Of a stretch of DNA of 8,578 bases, positions 1 through 5,758 are shown in pieces. The notes under the pieces are model-generated. The model was not told where the DNA came from. It saw only the letters and a program-made list of their open reading frames with translations, and did not search any database. Origin of the DNA: Bacillota bacterium (GTDB lineage Bacteria > Bacillota > Clostridia > Peptostreptococcales > Anaerovoracaceae); assembly GCA_016280485.1 (NCBI GenBank), contig JAEEGU010000041.1:1-8578 (forward strand). Direction: 5' to 3'. Positions within the stretch are counted from its first letter, which is position 1; the number at the start of each line of letters is the position of its first letter. Both the position numbers and the translations under genes were made by a program.

Positions 1-363
1 ACCAAGCCTTTCAATTGCAGCAAGGGCAAGCTCCTTTTCCTTTTTCGAGTAAAAGAAGCGGCTGCCGAGACCGCCGGCAAAGCCGGAAATTACAACCTCG
101 TAGACCGATGCCGGGAAATCGCGCTGAACGTGAGTCTGCTGTGGCAGATACCCAAGCTCGCTCTGCTTTACCCCATCCAGGATTATTTCACCCCCAAGAG
201 GCTTTTTCAGTCCGAGGATAGCCTTTATAAGGGTGCTCTTTCCCGCGCCGTTTTCGCCCTCTATGCAGAGATATTCTCCCGCATTTATTCGGAAGCTCAT
301 GCTCTTTATTATGGCCCCGTTTTCGTATCCGAGGCTTAAATTTTTGCATTCAAGTAATGCCAT
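1..363 (-). CDS. Metal (zinc/manganese-type) ABC transporter ATP-binding protein, 3' part beyond window
   Basis: This is the N-terminal 121 codons of an ABC ATPase that is still open at position 1. The Walker A motif GENGAGKST is at residues 36-44 and the Q-loop (LPQQT) at about 73-77. The following run DFPASVYEVVISG (about 82-94) is characteristic of the ZnuC/AdcC/MntB-like branch that energises high-affinity Zn or Mn uptake. The signature motif, Walker B and H-loop lie outside the window, so the ATPase core cannot be checked. The protein would sit on the cytoplasmic face of a membrane permease whose genes are expected further downstream, also off-window. The start is the ATG at 361-363, preceded by an AGAAAGG-like ribosome binding site. 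Assignment to the metal family is well supported; which metal is not determinable here. No clear Zur or Fur operator was recognised upstream. Confidence 0.88.
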   Translation of the reverse strand, partial: MALLECKNLSLGYENGAIIKSMSFRINAGEYLCIEGENGAGKSTLIKAILGLKKPLGGEIILDGVKQSELGYLPQQTHVQRDFPASVYEVVISGFAGGLGSRFFYSKKEKELALAAIERLG

Positions 364-396
364 TTCGTACCTTTCTCTAGTGTTTAATATTGCTAC

Positions 397-439
397 AAAA
401 AATGAGGTCAGTTCTCAAAATAGAAACCATCCTCATTTT
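397..439 (-). terminator. Possible terminator hairpin after the 88-aa gene
   Basis: On the minus strand AAAATGAGG (439-431) pairs with CCTCATTTT (407-399), and the T run continues to 397. The loop is long (23 nt) but can form a small inner stem with G-U pairs. It sits 21 nt after the stop of the 88-aa gene and before the ABC transporter gene. The stem is AT-rich, so termination strength is uncertain. Confidence 0.4.
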
Positions 440-459
440 AATTCAAAGCAAACCCATTG

Positions 460-726
460 TCAAAGCCTGCGCCAGCCTTTTATTAGTTTTCCTACAAAAT
501 CCGGGAAGCTACTCCAAGACTTATCCATTCGAGCATATGTGTTAGTGCTACCATTTACAGAATTAACTTGTGGTAATTTTTTGTTCCCTCTTTCTTTAGC
601 AACTTCTTCGCTCAGCATTTGACTGGAAACAATCTTCCCATCATATTTAGTCTTCTGGTCTTTTTTAAAGATAGCCGAAAGAATCATCGCTATTATTGCT
701 ATAGAAACTAAAACTATTCCCCTCAT
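460..726 (-). CDS. Small single-pass membrane protein, unknown function (88 aa)
   Basis: I do not recognise this protein. Residues 3-20 are a continuous hydrophobic helix (GIVLVSIAIIAMILSAIF) followed by KKDQKTK, so an N-in membrane anchor or uncleaved signal with the rest outside is the likely topology. No lipobox cysteine and no cysteine at all is present. The remaining 65 residues are polar, basic and serine/asparagine-rich, ending in a tryptophan-containing tail (GKLIKGWRRL). The start ATG at 724-726 has a good AGGAG ribosome binding site 4 nt upstream, which supports a real gene. It is flanked by hairpins on both sides (793-820 upstream, 397-439 downstream), so it is probably its own transcription unit. 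The DNA is visibly more AT-rich than murA or fbp, consistent with a recent or fast-evolving gene. Coding status is probable, function unknown. Confidence 0.62.
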   Translation of the reverse strand: MRGIVLVSIAIIAMILSAIFKKDQKTKYDGKIVSSQMLSEEVAKERGNKKLPQVNSVNGSTNTYARMDKSWSSFPDFVGKLIKGWRRL

Positions 727-792
727 GTTACTCCTATCTGCTGCATTTTCCGCAACCGTTTGTCTATTTTATATCTAATTTTAATCTAATAC

Positions 793-820
793 GAGCCGAA
801 GGGCTCATGCCCTCCGGCTC
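793..820 (-). terminator. Hairpin closing the murA-fbp unit
   Basis: On the minus strand a 12-bp stem (GAGCCGGAGGGC with GCCCTTCGGCTC, one G-U pair) closes a 4-nt ATGA loop, 9 nt after the fbp stop codon. The stem is strong, but the sequence after it (GTATTAGATTAAAATTAG) is only AT-rich and lacks a proper U tract. It may work as a weak intrinsic terminator or as a 3' stabilising hairpin. Confidence 0.6.
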
Positions 821-829
821 AGCTTTCGC

Positions 830-2779
830 CTAGTATACTTCCTTTATATCGCCTCTGCGATATGCATTGATAAGTTCGTTTAAGCTGTCGACCTGAGTCT
901 CGAGCTCCTTGCCAAGGTCCGTATCCTTTATCAGCATTCTCTTCTTTAAAAGGGCTACTGTGCGCAGGCTCGGATCGTGGAAATCCTGGCTGCCGTCAGG
1001 CTGAAGCGGGCTGTATGGTTTGTGCTCCGCAAGAGCCATGAAGCGGGAATTGTAGATGAAGGTGTATCCCGCAATACCGGTATCCTTCTGGTATGCCTTT
1101 GACATGCCGCCGTCGATGATAAAGAGTTTGCCGTTGCCCTTTATCGGACTCTTGCCGTCCTTTACCTTTACAGGCACGTGGCCTGTGAGCACGTGGCCGG
1201 TCTCAGGATTGAGGCCGAACTCGCGAAGGATGGTATCGCAGTGCCTTTCCTCTTCGATCAGCGAATAGTAAGGCACGGAGTGCTCCTTGTGCGTAGCCTT
1301 GTCGGCTATGAAGCAGCGCTCGAGCGTAGTCATCTGGTCCTTTCCGAACAGTGGGGACTTACTGCCGAGCCACAGGTACCACATGAGGTCGCCGGAACGT
1401 CCGGTTTCGTCGGATTCCTTTGGTGTGAAGTAAGCAAGTCTTACCTGCTCATCGAGGTAATCCATTAAAGCCTTTCCCTTGTAGGAAGCGCCGTTTATTG
1501 TCACCTCTTCAAAATCACCGTCCGCAGTCATAGGCAGGCATCCGTGGAACATCAGATTGTTGTTGCTGATGGTGTAGAGCGCGCCGTGGCTGAACAGGAA
1601 GCGAATGTGCTCATGCAGCTTTTCGCTCTGTACAAAGGATGCCTCGAGACGATTCATGAGGTCCTCTTCGTCCGGTGTGAACTTGTAAGGGTCCTTCGGG
1701 TCAATTGTAGGGAAGTTGTTTTCCTTTAATGGATATGTGCCGCTTGGCAGAGTAATCGTTCCCTTTTCGTAATCTATCTTGTCGAGGAGCAGTCTGTGCT
1801 CCATGTGGTATTCAGGGTGAGCCATGATACGCTGTCCCTCAACCTTGAACTGGCAGATGCTGATGGCCTTGTTCATCTTTGCCGCAGTTTCAGCCGTTAC
1901 AGGGTCGAATTTATTGTGGTCGAGCATCTTTGGCCTGAAGGATTCACAAGGGTCATCCCCATAGAATCTCTGTGCGAAAACCGCAAGCGGACGCAGGTTG
2001 ATGCCGTAACCGATTTCCAGCATATCAAAGTTGTTATAGCTGATATTCATGCGCAGGAGGTTAGTGATGCATGCCCAGTTTCCCGTAGCCGCACCCATCC
2101 AGACAACGTCATGATTTCCCCACTGGAAATCCACATCGTGGTAATTCATCAGGAAATCCATTATGCGGTCCGGATGCGCACCTCTGTCGAAAATGTCGCC
2201 GATTATGTGAAGCTTGTCCACCGAAAGTCTGCCGATTGCGTCGGCCAGGGCAACGGTGAATTCCTCGGCTATGTCATAGCTGATTATGGACTTGACGATC
2301 TCCATATAATAGCTGGCCTTGTTTTCTTTATCGTCAGCGTGGAGCAGCTCGTCGATTACGTAGTCAAAGTACTTTGGCAGGTTCTTTCTAACCTTTGAAC
2401 GGGTGTATTTGGTGGATACAGCCTTGCAGATTTCAATGAGGCGATAGATGTTTTCGCGGTAGTACTGATCCATATCAACACCTTCTTTTTTGCGACGCGC
2501 AATCTCCGCCTCTGCGTTGTAAACAAGTGCCGCAAGCCGTTCTCTTTCCGGGCGCGGGAGCGAGTCCCCGTAGAGCTCTTCAATCTTTGAACGAATTGTT
2601 CCCGAAGCACTCTTTATCATATGGACAAAGGCCTCGTGCTCTCCGTGCAGGTCCGAAAGGAAATATTCGGTACCCTTCGGCAATGCCAAAATCGCCCGCA
2701 GGTTAATAACCTCCTTGGTCGCCGCCATAATGTTTGGATAATCCTTTGCCAGCAGCTTTAAGTACTTTAAATCAGCCAT
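830..2779 (-). CDS. fbp: Fructose-1,6-bisphosphatase, class III
   Basis: It hydrolyses fructose-1,6-bisphosphate to fructose-6-phosphate plus phosphate in the cytosol, the irreversible gluconeogenic step. The 649-aa length and sequence match the Firmicutes class III enzyme (B. subtilis Fbp is about 670 aa), which belongs to the metallophosphoesterase fold and is unrelated to the E. coli class I enzyme. Metal-site motifs are visible: LSDLHGEHEAF (41-51), IIGDIFDRG (192-200), QWGNHD (219-224), FSHGALY (396-402), FHGCLP (411-416) and TGHVPVKVKDGKSP (532-545). No motif looks damaged. The ATG at 2777-2779 has a GAGGAG ribosome binding site (2785-2790). It starts 23 nt after the murA stop with no promoter or terminator seen between them, so the two genes are most likely co-transcribed. 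The B. subtilis enzyme is activated by phosphoenolpyruvate, which is also the MurA substrate; any regulatory link here is speculative. Confidence 0.96.
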   Translation of the reverse strand: MADLKYLKLLAKDYPNIMAATKEVINLRAILALPKGTEYFLSDLHGEHEAFVHMIKSASGTIRSKIEELYGDSLPRPERERLAALVYNAEAEIARRKKEGVDMDQYYRENIYRLIEICKAVSTKYTRSKVRKNLPKYFDYVIDELLHADDKENKASYYMEIVKSIISYDIAEEFTVALADAIGRLSVDKLHIIGDIFDRGAHPDRIMDFLMNYHDVDFQWGNHDVVWMGAATGNWACITNLLRMNISYNNFDMLEIGYGINLRPLAVFAQRFYGDDPCESFRPKMLDHNKFDPVTAETAAKMNKAISICQFKVEGQRIMAHPEYHMEHRLLLDKIDYEKGTITLPSGTYPLKENNFPTIDPKDPYKFTPDEEDLMNRLEASFVQSEKLHEHIRFLFSHGALYTISNNNLMFHGCLPMTADGDFEEVTINGASYKGKALMDYLDEQVRLAYFTPKESDETGRSGDLMWYLWLGSKSPLFGKDQMTTLERCFIADKATHKEHSVPYYSLIEEERHCDTILREFGLNPETGHVLTGHVPVKVKDGKSPIKGNGKLFIIDGGMSKAYQKDTGIAGYTFIYNSRFMALAEHKPYSPLQPDGSQDFHDPSLRTVALLKKRMLIKDTDLGKELETQVDSLNELINAYRRGDIKEVY

Positions 2780-2802
2780 TTTTTCTCCTCTACTCGCATT
2801 AC

Positions 2803-4110
2803 TTATTTTTCGTCAGGTTTACCGTATTTGTTGTAATTGTTGGTATCAGGGCTTTCCTTTACAATGTTTGCCCCGAGTGCCGAGAATTTGTCCACGAAGT
2901 GCTCGTACCCGCGCTCGATGTGGTAAACTTCGTCAACCTCCGTGAAGTTTTCAGCCACAAGTCCCGCAAGCACCAGTGCCGCGCCGGCCCTAAGGTCGGT
3001 TGCAACCACCTGCGCTCCCGTGAGCTTTTGCCCGCCGATGATGGTAGCCGACCGGTCGTTTGTGGTGATGTTCGCACCCATTCTGGCCAGCTCGCTGACG
3101 TGCATGAATCTATTCTCGAATACCGTTTCAATAACAGTACTTTTACCCTCTACAGTAGTGAGAAACGCCATAAAGATGGACTGCATATCCGTCGGGAAAC
3201 CCGGATAAGGCATGGTTTTGATATCCGTAGATGTGAACTTTCCCTTTGTCGCATCCACGCGAAGTCCCTCGAGTGTATCCTCTACGGACACTCCGCATTC
3301 GCGAAGCTTTGCAATCACAGGCTTTACGTGATCCGGCAGTGCATTTTTTACAAGCACATTTCCTCTTGTAATCGCCGCCGCCAGCATGAATGTGCCGGTC
3401 TCAATGCGGTCCGGAATCACGTGATGTGTACAGCCGTGAAGCTTTTCAACGCCCTCTATCTTTATGGTATCGGTGCCGGCGCCTTTTATGCGCCCGCCCA
3501 TCTTGTTTATGAAGTTTGCAAGGTCGACGATTTCAGGCTCCTCCGCCGCATTTTCTATAGTCGTCGTGCCCTCCGCCATAACCGCCGCCATCATGATGTT
3601 CTCGGTGGCTCCGACGCTCGGGAAGTCGAGGTAGACCGTGGTGCCGTGAAGCTTGTCGGCCTGAGCTTCCACGAAGCCGCTGCCCTCCACAATCTTTGCG
3701 CCAAGGGCCGCGAAGCCCTTTAAGTGCAGGTCTATCGGTCTCGCACCGATTGCGCAGCCCCCCGGAAGCGGTATGCGTGCCCTGCCGGCTCTTGCAAGCA
3801 GAGGCCCCATGATTACAAAGGAAGCTCTCATTTTGCTGACAAGACCGTAAGGCGGCTCGGTCGCCGCGATTTCCGGTGTGGCGATTGTCAATTTATTTTC
3901 CTGTTCCAGTTCATCCGTTACCTTAGCGCCTATACGCATCAGGATCTGGTTCATAACGTCCACATCCCTGAGCTTCGGTACATCCATTATATTGCACTCT
4001 TCCTCACAAAGAAGAGTCGCCGCCATGATTGGCAGCACTGCATTTTTCGATCCGCTGATCTCGACCTCACCCATGAGCGGTCCGCTTTTTTGAACAATAA
4101 ACTTGGCCAT
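2803..4110 (-). CDS. murA: UDP-N-acetylglucosamine 1-carboxyvinyltransferase (MurA)
   Basis: MurA transfers enolpyruvate from phosphoenolpyruvate to UDP-GlcNAc, the first committed step of cytoplasmic peptidoglycan precursor synthesis. The 435-aa product has the usual family length (about 420-440). Diagnostic residues are present: K22-N23 in SGSKNAVLPIMAA, the loop cysteine C119 in PGGCAIGARPIDLH (the residue alkylated by fosfomycin, so sensitivity is expected rather than the Asp-variant resistance), the catalytic aspartate D308 in PGFPTDMQ, and TDLRAGAALV (371-380). I chose the ATG at 4108-4110 because GGAGG lies 7 nt upstream and MAKFIV is the typical family N-terminus. An in-frame ATG 20 codons earlier would read through a terminator hairpin and is rejected. 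Firmicutes often carry two paralogues (MurA/MurAA and MurZ/MurAB); which one this is cannot be told here. Confidence 0.97.
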   Translation of the reverse strand: MAKFIVQKSGPLMGEVEISGSKNAVLPIMAATLLCEEECNIMDVPKLRDVDVMNQILMRIGAKVTDELEQENKLTIATPEIAATEPPYGLVSKMRASFVIMGPLLARAGRARIPLPGGCAIGARPIDLHLKGFAALGAKIVEGSGFVEAQADKLHGTTVYLDFPSVGATENIMMAAVMAEGTTTIENAAEEPEIVDLANFINKMGGRIKGAGTDTIKIEGVEKLHGCTHHVIPDRIETGTFMLAAAITRGNVLVKNALPDHVKPVIAKLRECGVSVEDTLEGLRVDATKGKFTSTDIKTMPYPGFPTDMQSIFMAFLTTVEGKSTVIETVFENRFMHVSELARMGANITTNDRSATIIGGQKLTGAQVVATDLRAGAALVLAGLVAENFTEVDEVYHIERGYEHFVDKFSALGANIVKESPDTNNYNKYGKPDEK

Positions 4111-4115
4111 TAATT

Positions 4116-4120
4116 CCTCC
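4116..4120 (-). promoter_or_regulatory. murA ribosome binding site
   Basis: GGAGG on the minus strand, 5 nt before ATG counting from its last G at 4116. It fixes the murA start at 4110. It is flanked by AATTC and GAATT, which could fold into a 5-bp stem with the site in or near the loop; this may be chance. Confidence 0.8.
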
Positions 4121-4136
4121 GAATTCGTTATTGACG

Positions 4137-4166
4137 AAAAAACCTGCCGCACACTGTACGGCAGGT
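4137..4166 (-). terminator. Strong intrinsic terminator between abrB and murA, within the predicted murA leader
   Basis: Minus strand ACCTGCCG (4166-4159) pairs perfectly with CGGCAGGT (4149-4142); the stem can extend inward with TACA/TGTG. The T run TTTTTT (4142-4137) follows directly, a textbook intrinsic terminator shape. It lies 16 nt after the abrB stop and only 26 nt before the murA start codon. The predicted murA promoter (4182-4210) lies upstream of it, so it is both the abrB terminator and a potential attenuator of murA. Confidence 0.85.
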
Positions 4167-4181
4167 ACATTTCGCTATTTG

Positions 4182-4210
4182 ATTATAGCATTTTAAGTTC
4201 TTTAATGCAA
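4182..4210 (-). promoter_or_regulatory. Predicted murA promoter embedded in the 3' end of abrB
   Basis: On the minus strand: TTGCAT (-35, 4210-4205), a 17-nt spacer, and TATAAT (-10, 4187-4182) preceded by TGC, i.e. a perfect extended -10. The abrB stop codon TAA (4185-4183) lies inside the TATAAT. The predicted start is near 4176-4175, giving a leader of about 65 nt that opens almost at once into the terminator-like hairpin. Predicted from sequence only. Confidence 0.6.
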
Positions 4211-4425
4211 TCTTGACAAACATTTTTGTCCTTAACACGAACAACATTTCCTGCATTTCCGCAGAAAATGCAAGCAGGTTCATACTTCTTTAAGAGGATG
4301 TATTCACCATCTACGAAGATTTCGATAGGATCCTGCTTGTGAATATCAAGAGTGTCTCTAAGTTCCTTAGGTAAAACGATACGGCCGAGTTCGTCGACTC
4401 TGCGTACGATTCCGGTTGCTTTCAT
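4183..4425 (-). CDS. abrB: AbrB-family transition-state transcriptional regulator
   Basis: An 80-aa DNA-binding regulator of the AbrB/SpoVT family. In B. subtilis the homologue represses stationary-phase and sporulation genes during exponential growth. The N-terminal swapped-hairpin DNA-binding domain is clear: TGIVRRVDELGRIVLPKEL (4-22), with the VDELGRIVLP signature, then IEIFVDGEYILLKKYE (34-49). The C-terminus carries C52-x2-C55 and C70-x2-C73, a possible zinc ribbon that is common in clostridial AbrB proteins and absent from the B. subtilis one. The ATG at 4423-4425 follows an AAAGGGG ribosome binding site. The gene has its own strong promoter (4487-4515) and a terminator, so it is mainly monocistronic. 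The position downstream of tmk-holB-ricT-yabB matches the B. subtilis neighbourhood. Autorepression is known in the family and plausible given the AT-rich promoter, but not demonstrated here. Confidence 0.95.
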   Translation of the reverse strand: MKATGIVRRVDELGRIVLPKELRDTLDIHKQDPIEIFVDGEYILLKKYEPACIFCGNAGNVVRVKDKNVCQDCIKELKML

Positions 4426-4467
4426 GGGCTTTTCCCCTTTCTTTCTCCTAGTAATTTTTAAATCTCG

Positions 4468-4479
4468 GCGCTTTCGCGC
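4468..4479 (-). promoter_or_regulatory. 5'-terminal hairpin with GNRA-type tetraloop in the abrB leader
   Basis: Minus strand GCGC-GAAA-GCGC: a 4-bp all-GC stem capped by a GAAA tetraloop. The predicted abrB transcription start is near 4480, so the hairpin would begin at nucleotide 1 or 2 of the mRNA. Such 5'-terminal structures are known to stabilise mRNAs against 5'-end-dependent decay; the effect here is inferred. Confidence 0.5.
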
Positions 4480-4486
4480 TGTTTAT

Positions 4487-4515
4487 ATATTACTATTTAT
4501 AAATTAGTAAGTCAA
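4487..4515 (-). promoter_or_regulatory. abrB promoter, sigma-A type
   Basis: Minus strand TTGACT (4515-4510), exactly 17 nt, then TAATAT (4492-4487): 5/6 and 4/6 matches to the vegetative consensus with ideal spacing. The flanks are very AT-rich. The leader to the abrB start is about 55 nt. No terminator was found between the upstream 136-aa gene and this promoter, so operon read-through may add to abrB expression. Confidence 0.85.
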
Positions 4516-4568
4516 GTGCTTTTTGGAAATTTTTCGGTAATTATTTAGGCCATTGTAAAATATTGCAG

Positions 4569-4979
4569 TTATTCGCCTGTATAGTCATTTTCATGGATAT
4601 CACCTGTACCTGCGGCTTCTTCCGAATCAGCAGTCGCTGCAGCCTTTGGTGACAGTATTCCCAAATCAACCAGCAGTTCTCTGAAGGCCCCTACCGCCGC
4701 AGCTAAAGTGGTAACAGAGCCCACAACGCCCTGTCTGCCCTTAAAGGATTTTGCAACGCCCGCAACAACGCTTACGGTATCACCGACAGCCACATCGATT
4801 TCCTTTGTGCGCTCAGCCGCAATTCCCGTGATAACCTGCGTGTCATCGAGAACGGCATTGGTCTTTTTAAGAGTCTTAATAAGTGTAGCAGTCAGCTTTA
4901 TCAGGGAAATCAGAAGAATTATGATTCCCACACCGATTACCAGTATCAAAAGGTCCTTGAAAGTTACAACTGTATCCAT
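4569..4979 (-). CDS. Single-pass membrane protein, DUF948-like architecture, unknown function (136 aa)
   Basis: An N-terminal transmembrane helix (about residues 9-32, DLLILVIGVGIIILLISLIKL) is followed by a likely amphipathic helical region (33-110), where TLIKTLKKTNAVLDDTQVI is typical of coiled-coil-like bacterial membrane-anchored proteins, and an acidic tail (ADSEEAAGTGDIHENDYTGE). The layout resembles small DUF948 proteins, but I cannot confirm membership without a profile search. The ATG at 4977-4979 has GGGAGG just upstream, located inside the last codons of the methyltransferase gene, with a 2-nt gap: translational coupling is likely. In B. subtilis the corresponding interval holds yazA and rsmI, so this gene occupies a replaced segment. 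The product is clearly coded; its function is unknown. Confidence 0.85.
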   Translation of the reverse strand: MDTVVTFKDLLILVIGVGIIILLISLIKLTATLIKTLKKTNAVLDDTQVITGIAAERTKEIDVAVGDTVSVVAGVAKSFKGRQGVVGSVTTLAAAVGAFRELLVDLGILSPKAAATADSEEAAGTGDIHENDYTGE

Positions 4980-4981
4980 GC

Positions 4982-5758
4982 TTACCTCCCGTAAATACGA
5001 TCTATTTCAGGTGAATATTCTCCGCTCTCATCGCGGACAAACAATGTATCTGTTATTCTAAGCTCTGCCCCGGCGCCTTTTATGGCGTGGATAAGCACTA
5101 TATTGGGCTCTGCGCCCGGTTTGGGTGCAACGAGAGTCATTTCCTTTGGCTCGAGGTTATGGGCCCGCAGGGCACAAAATATGTCCGCAAGGCGGCTTGG
5201 CCTATGCACCATGCAGAAATGTCCCCGGCGGCAGAGAAGCTTTGACGCAGCCGCCACGAAATCGTCAAGACTTGCGATGCATTCCTGCCTTGCTATGGCC
5301 TTCGCTTCGTTTGCGCTGGTAAGCGCGCTTCCAAAAGGTACATAAGGTGGATTGCAGGTGACAAGGTCGAGGCCGTTTTTATCACCATCGAGACTTTCGA
5401 TTCCAAGCTCCGTCGCTATTTTCCCGATAGCGGCCGAATCCTTTACATCGCCGCGGATTATCTTTATCCCGGCGGAAAGACCGTTTAATTCGACACTGCG
5501 CACGGCTCTGTCAAACGAGCCCTCCTGATATTCGAGCCCGGCAATTTTTTCTGCCTTCGCTTTGGCGCTTAATATCAGTGGAATGATTCCGGTGCCTGTG
5601 CCGAGATCCGCTGCCAGCTTCGGTTCGCATTTGGCCGCAAAGTCCGCAAGCAGTACCGCGTCCACTCCGTAGCAGAACTCATCCGGCTTTTGGATGAGCT
5701 TTAAATCTCCAAAGCCTATATTGTCTATTCTCTCGTTTTCCCTTGCGTTTACTTGCAT
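4982..5758 (-). CDS. YabB-type N6-adenine methyltransferase (tRNA1(Val) A37 methyltransferase family)
   Basis: A 258-aa class I SAM-dependent methyltransferase. The SAM-binding motif I DLGTGTGIIPLIL is at 51-63 and the adenine-N6 catalytic motif NPPYVPFG at 136-143; the N-terminal KPDEFCYGVDAVLLADFA (24-41) is typical of the YabB/YfiC(TrmN6) family. E. coli TrmN6 methylates A37 of tRNA1(Val); the substrate of the Gram-positive YabB branch is less certain, so I keep the family name. The ATG at 5756-5758 directly follows the ricT stop (TAA ATG), with AAAGGA as ribosome binding site inside ricT, so the two are coupled. Position between ricT and abrB is the same as yabB in B. subtilis, which supports orthology; yabA, which intervenes there, is absent here. 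No active-site loss is seen. Confidence 0.92.
   Translation of the reverse strand: MQVNARENERIDNIGFGDLKLIQKPDEFCYGVDAVLLADFAAKCEPKLAADLGTGTGIIPLILSAKAKAEKIAGLEYQEGSFDRAVRSVELNGLSAGIKIIRGDVKDSAAIGKIATELGIESLDGDKNGLDLVTCNPPYVPFGSALTSANEAKAIARQECIASLDDFVAAASKLLCRRGHFCMVHRPSRLADIFCALRAHNLEPKEMTLVAPKPGAEPNIVLIHAIKGAGAELRITDTLFVRDESGEYSPEIDRIYGR

Noticed and set aside
364..420. A promoter for the metal ABC transporter (CTGACC, 16 nt, TATTAA on the minus strand)
   Set aside because: Both boxes match only 4/6 and overlap the possible terminator hairpin; no metal-regulator operator was seen, so I do not list it as a feature.
233..622. A 129-codon plus-strand ORF spanning the ABC transporter start and the 88-aa gene
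   Set aside because: It crosses two minus-strand genes and a hairpin, lacks a domain or ribosome binding site, and its composition looks random.
727..792. A promoter for the 88-aa gene in the AT-rich interval
   Set aside because: TATAAA/TAAAAT-like -10 sequences are present but no acceptable -35 at the right distance; evidence is too weak to call.
1796..2398. A 200-codon plus-strand ORF opposite fbp
   Set aside because: It is an antisense shadow of the fully conserved bisphosphatase.
2734..3723. A long plus-strand ORF (329 codons) opposite murA
   Set aside because: It is an antisense shadow: the minus strand encodes an intact MurA, and the plus-strand product resembles no known domain and has no convincing ribosome binding site.
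4111..4170. A 20-codon N-terminal extension of MurA beginning at an upstream in-frame ATG
   Set aside because: It would translate the terminator hairpin and U tract, has no ribosome binding site, and the ATG at 4108-4110 has a strong one with the family's usual N-terminus.
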